From NCBI GenBank assembly GCA_021736135.1, contig JAIPGO010000043.1:1-33089 (forward strand): a stretch of DNA of 33,089 nt, written 5' to 3'. The notes under the pieces were generated by a model, which had not been told where the DNA came from, made no database searches, and saw only the letters and a list, made by a program, of their open reading frames with translations. Both the position numbers and the translations under genes were made by a program. Positions 32,881 through 33,089 of this stretch are shown here, in pieces; within the stretch, counting starts at the first letter, position 1, and every line of letters starts with the position of its first letter. The DNA is from Candidatus Cloacimonadota bacterium (GTDB lineage: Bacteria > Cloacimonadota > Cloacimonadia > Cloacimonadales > TCS61).

Positions 32881-33049
32881 GGGATAAATTTGTATAGCGT
32901 AAGGTTGCACAGAAGGTGCTACCTTATGTAAAAACTGAGCCCCTCCCCCGCCCCATCGGCGCTGCGCGCCGATGGGGTGGGGGTATATGCATCATTCATA
33001 AGGTAGTCTCGGAGTACCGAGCCAACCTTACGCTATACGAATATATCCC
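32881..33049. repeat. 169-bp cloverleaf-like palindromic element
   Basis: The outer stem is 16 bp perfect (32892-32907 with 33023-33038), extended by GGGATA/TATCCC at the ends (32881-32886, 33044-33049). An inner stem pairs TACCTTATG (32920-32928) with CATAAGGTA (32997-33005). Side hairpins are GCAC-AGAAG-GTGC (32907-32919) and CTCGG-AGTA-CCGAG (33008-33021). The centre is an 18-bp GC-rich stem with one G-T pair (32945-32962 with 32966-32983) and loop TGC. Alternatively each arm folds alone as TAAGGT...ACCTTA (32900-32926 and 32999-33030). Confidence 0.85.
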
Positions 33050-33089
33050 TTTCAGGGAAATGAAACTTCACAAAAGACGAGATATTTAA

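Larger units (their letters stand above)
32621..33089. other. Non-coding end of window with two palindromic elements
   Basis: No gene. It contains a 111-bp inverted-repeat element (32663-32773) and a 169-bp cloverleaf-like palindrome (32881-33049), separated by AT-rich DNA. A gene may begin beyond the right edge. Confidence 0.7.

Noticed and set aside
32881-33049. Integron attC site
   Set aside because: The needed RYYYAAC and GTTRRRY core ends are not in the right places and no integrase or cassette gene is visible.

Overview
The window looks like a chromosome segment from a Gram-negative bacterium of the FCB group, most likely Candidatus Cloacimonadota (WWE1) or a close relative. This rests on signal-peptide surface proteins ending in type IX secretion (T9SS) type A sorting domains, two gingipain-family (C25) peptidases, a DUF5683 protein, an acidic multi-S1 ribosomal protein S1 directly behind ispH, and AT-leaning DNA with repeat-rich intergenic spaces. 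No rRNA or tRNA is present to settle the taxonomy.

Layout. (1) 1-1079 is non-coding: a strong terminator, a REP/BIME-like double hairpin, heptanucleotide repeats and a dispersed repeat. (2) 1080-4478 (+) is a tightly coupled cluster: ruvX, mltG, a CPA2-type cation/proton antiporter and an EIIA-type PTS protein with an unassigned C-terminal domain. (3) 4479-5115 is a repeat island: 21 in-register heptads abutting a 277-bp nested palindrome, then a good promoter. (4) 5116-9896 (+) holds a membrane PAS histidine kinase, a stand-alone Rcp1-like receiver, a COG2509-type FAD protein and a COG0731-type radical SAM protein, almost without gaps. (5) 9897-10362 holds three stem-loops ending in a UUCG terminator. 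(6) 10363-17975 (+) is a long housekeeping operon: rseP, a DNA-methylase-like fragment, tgt, a DUF5683 gene, cmk, plsC, ispH and rpsA, closed by a clear terminator. aroK starts five bases beyond that T-run. (7) 18541-30918 (-) is a surface-protein block: two tandem C25 peptidases (one with a dockerin-like C-terminus, one with a T9SS sorting domain), a beta-helix protein with a sorting-type tail, an orphan sorting-domain fragment, and a 5'-truncated second copy of the beta-helix gene. (8) 31277-32620 (+) is a lipoprotein with a PDZ-like region and a possible papain/C39-like domain. (9) 32621-33089 holds two further palindromic elements.

Functionally, the left and central parts cover DNA repair, peptidoglycan synthesis, ion homeostasis, regulated membrane proteolysis, tRNA modification, nucleotide, lipid and isoprenoid synthesis, and translation. 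The right part is an accessory export region with signs of duplication and decay. The most unusual material is non-coding: four structurally different palindrome families and one heptad-repeat family occur in almost every large intergenic gap. The most interesting protein-level points are the antiporter/EIIA pair, the different C-terminal modules on neighbouring gingipain-like peptidases, the promoterless duplicate of a surface-protein 3' end, and the methylase-like remnant inside an essential operon.
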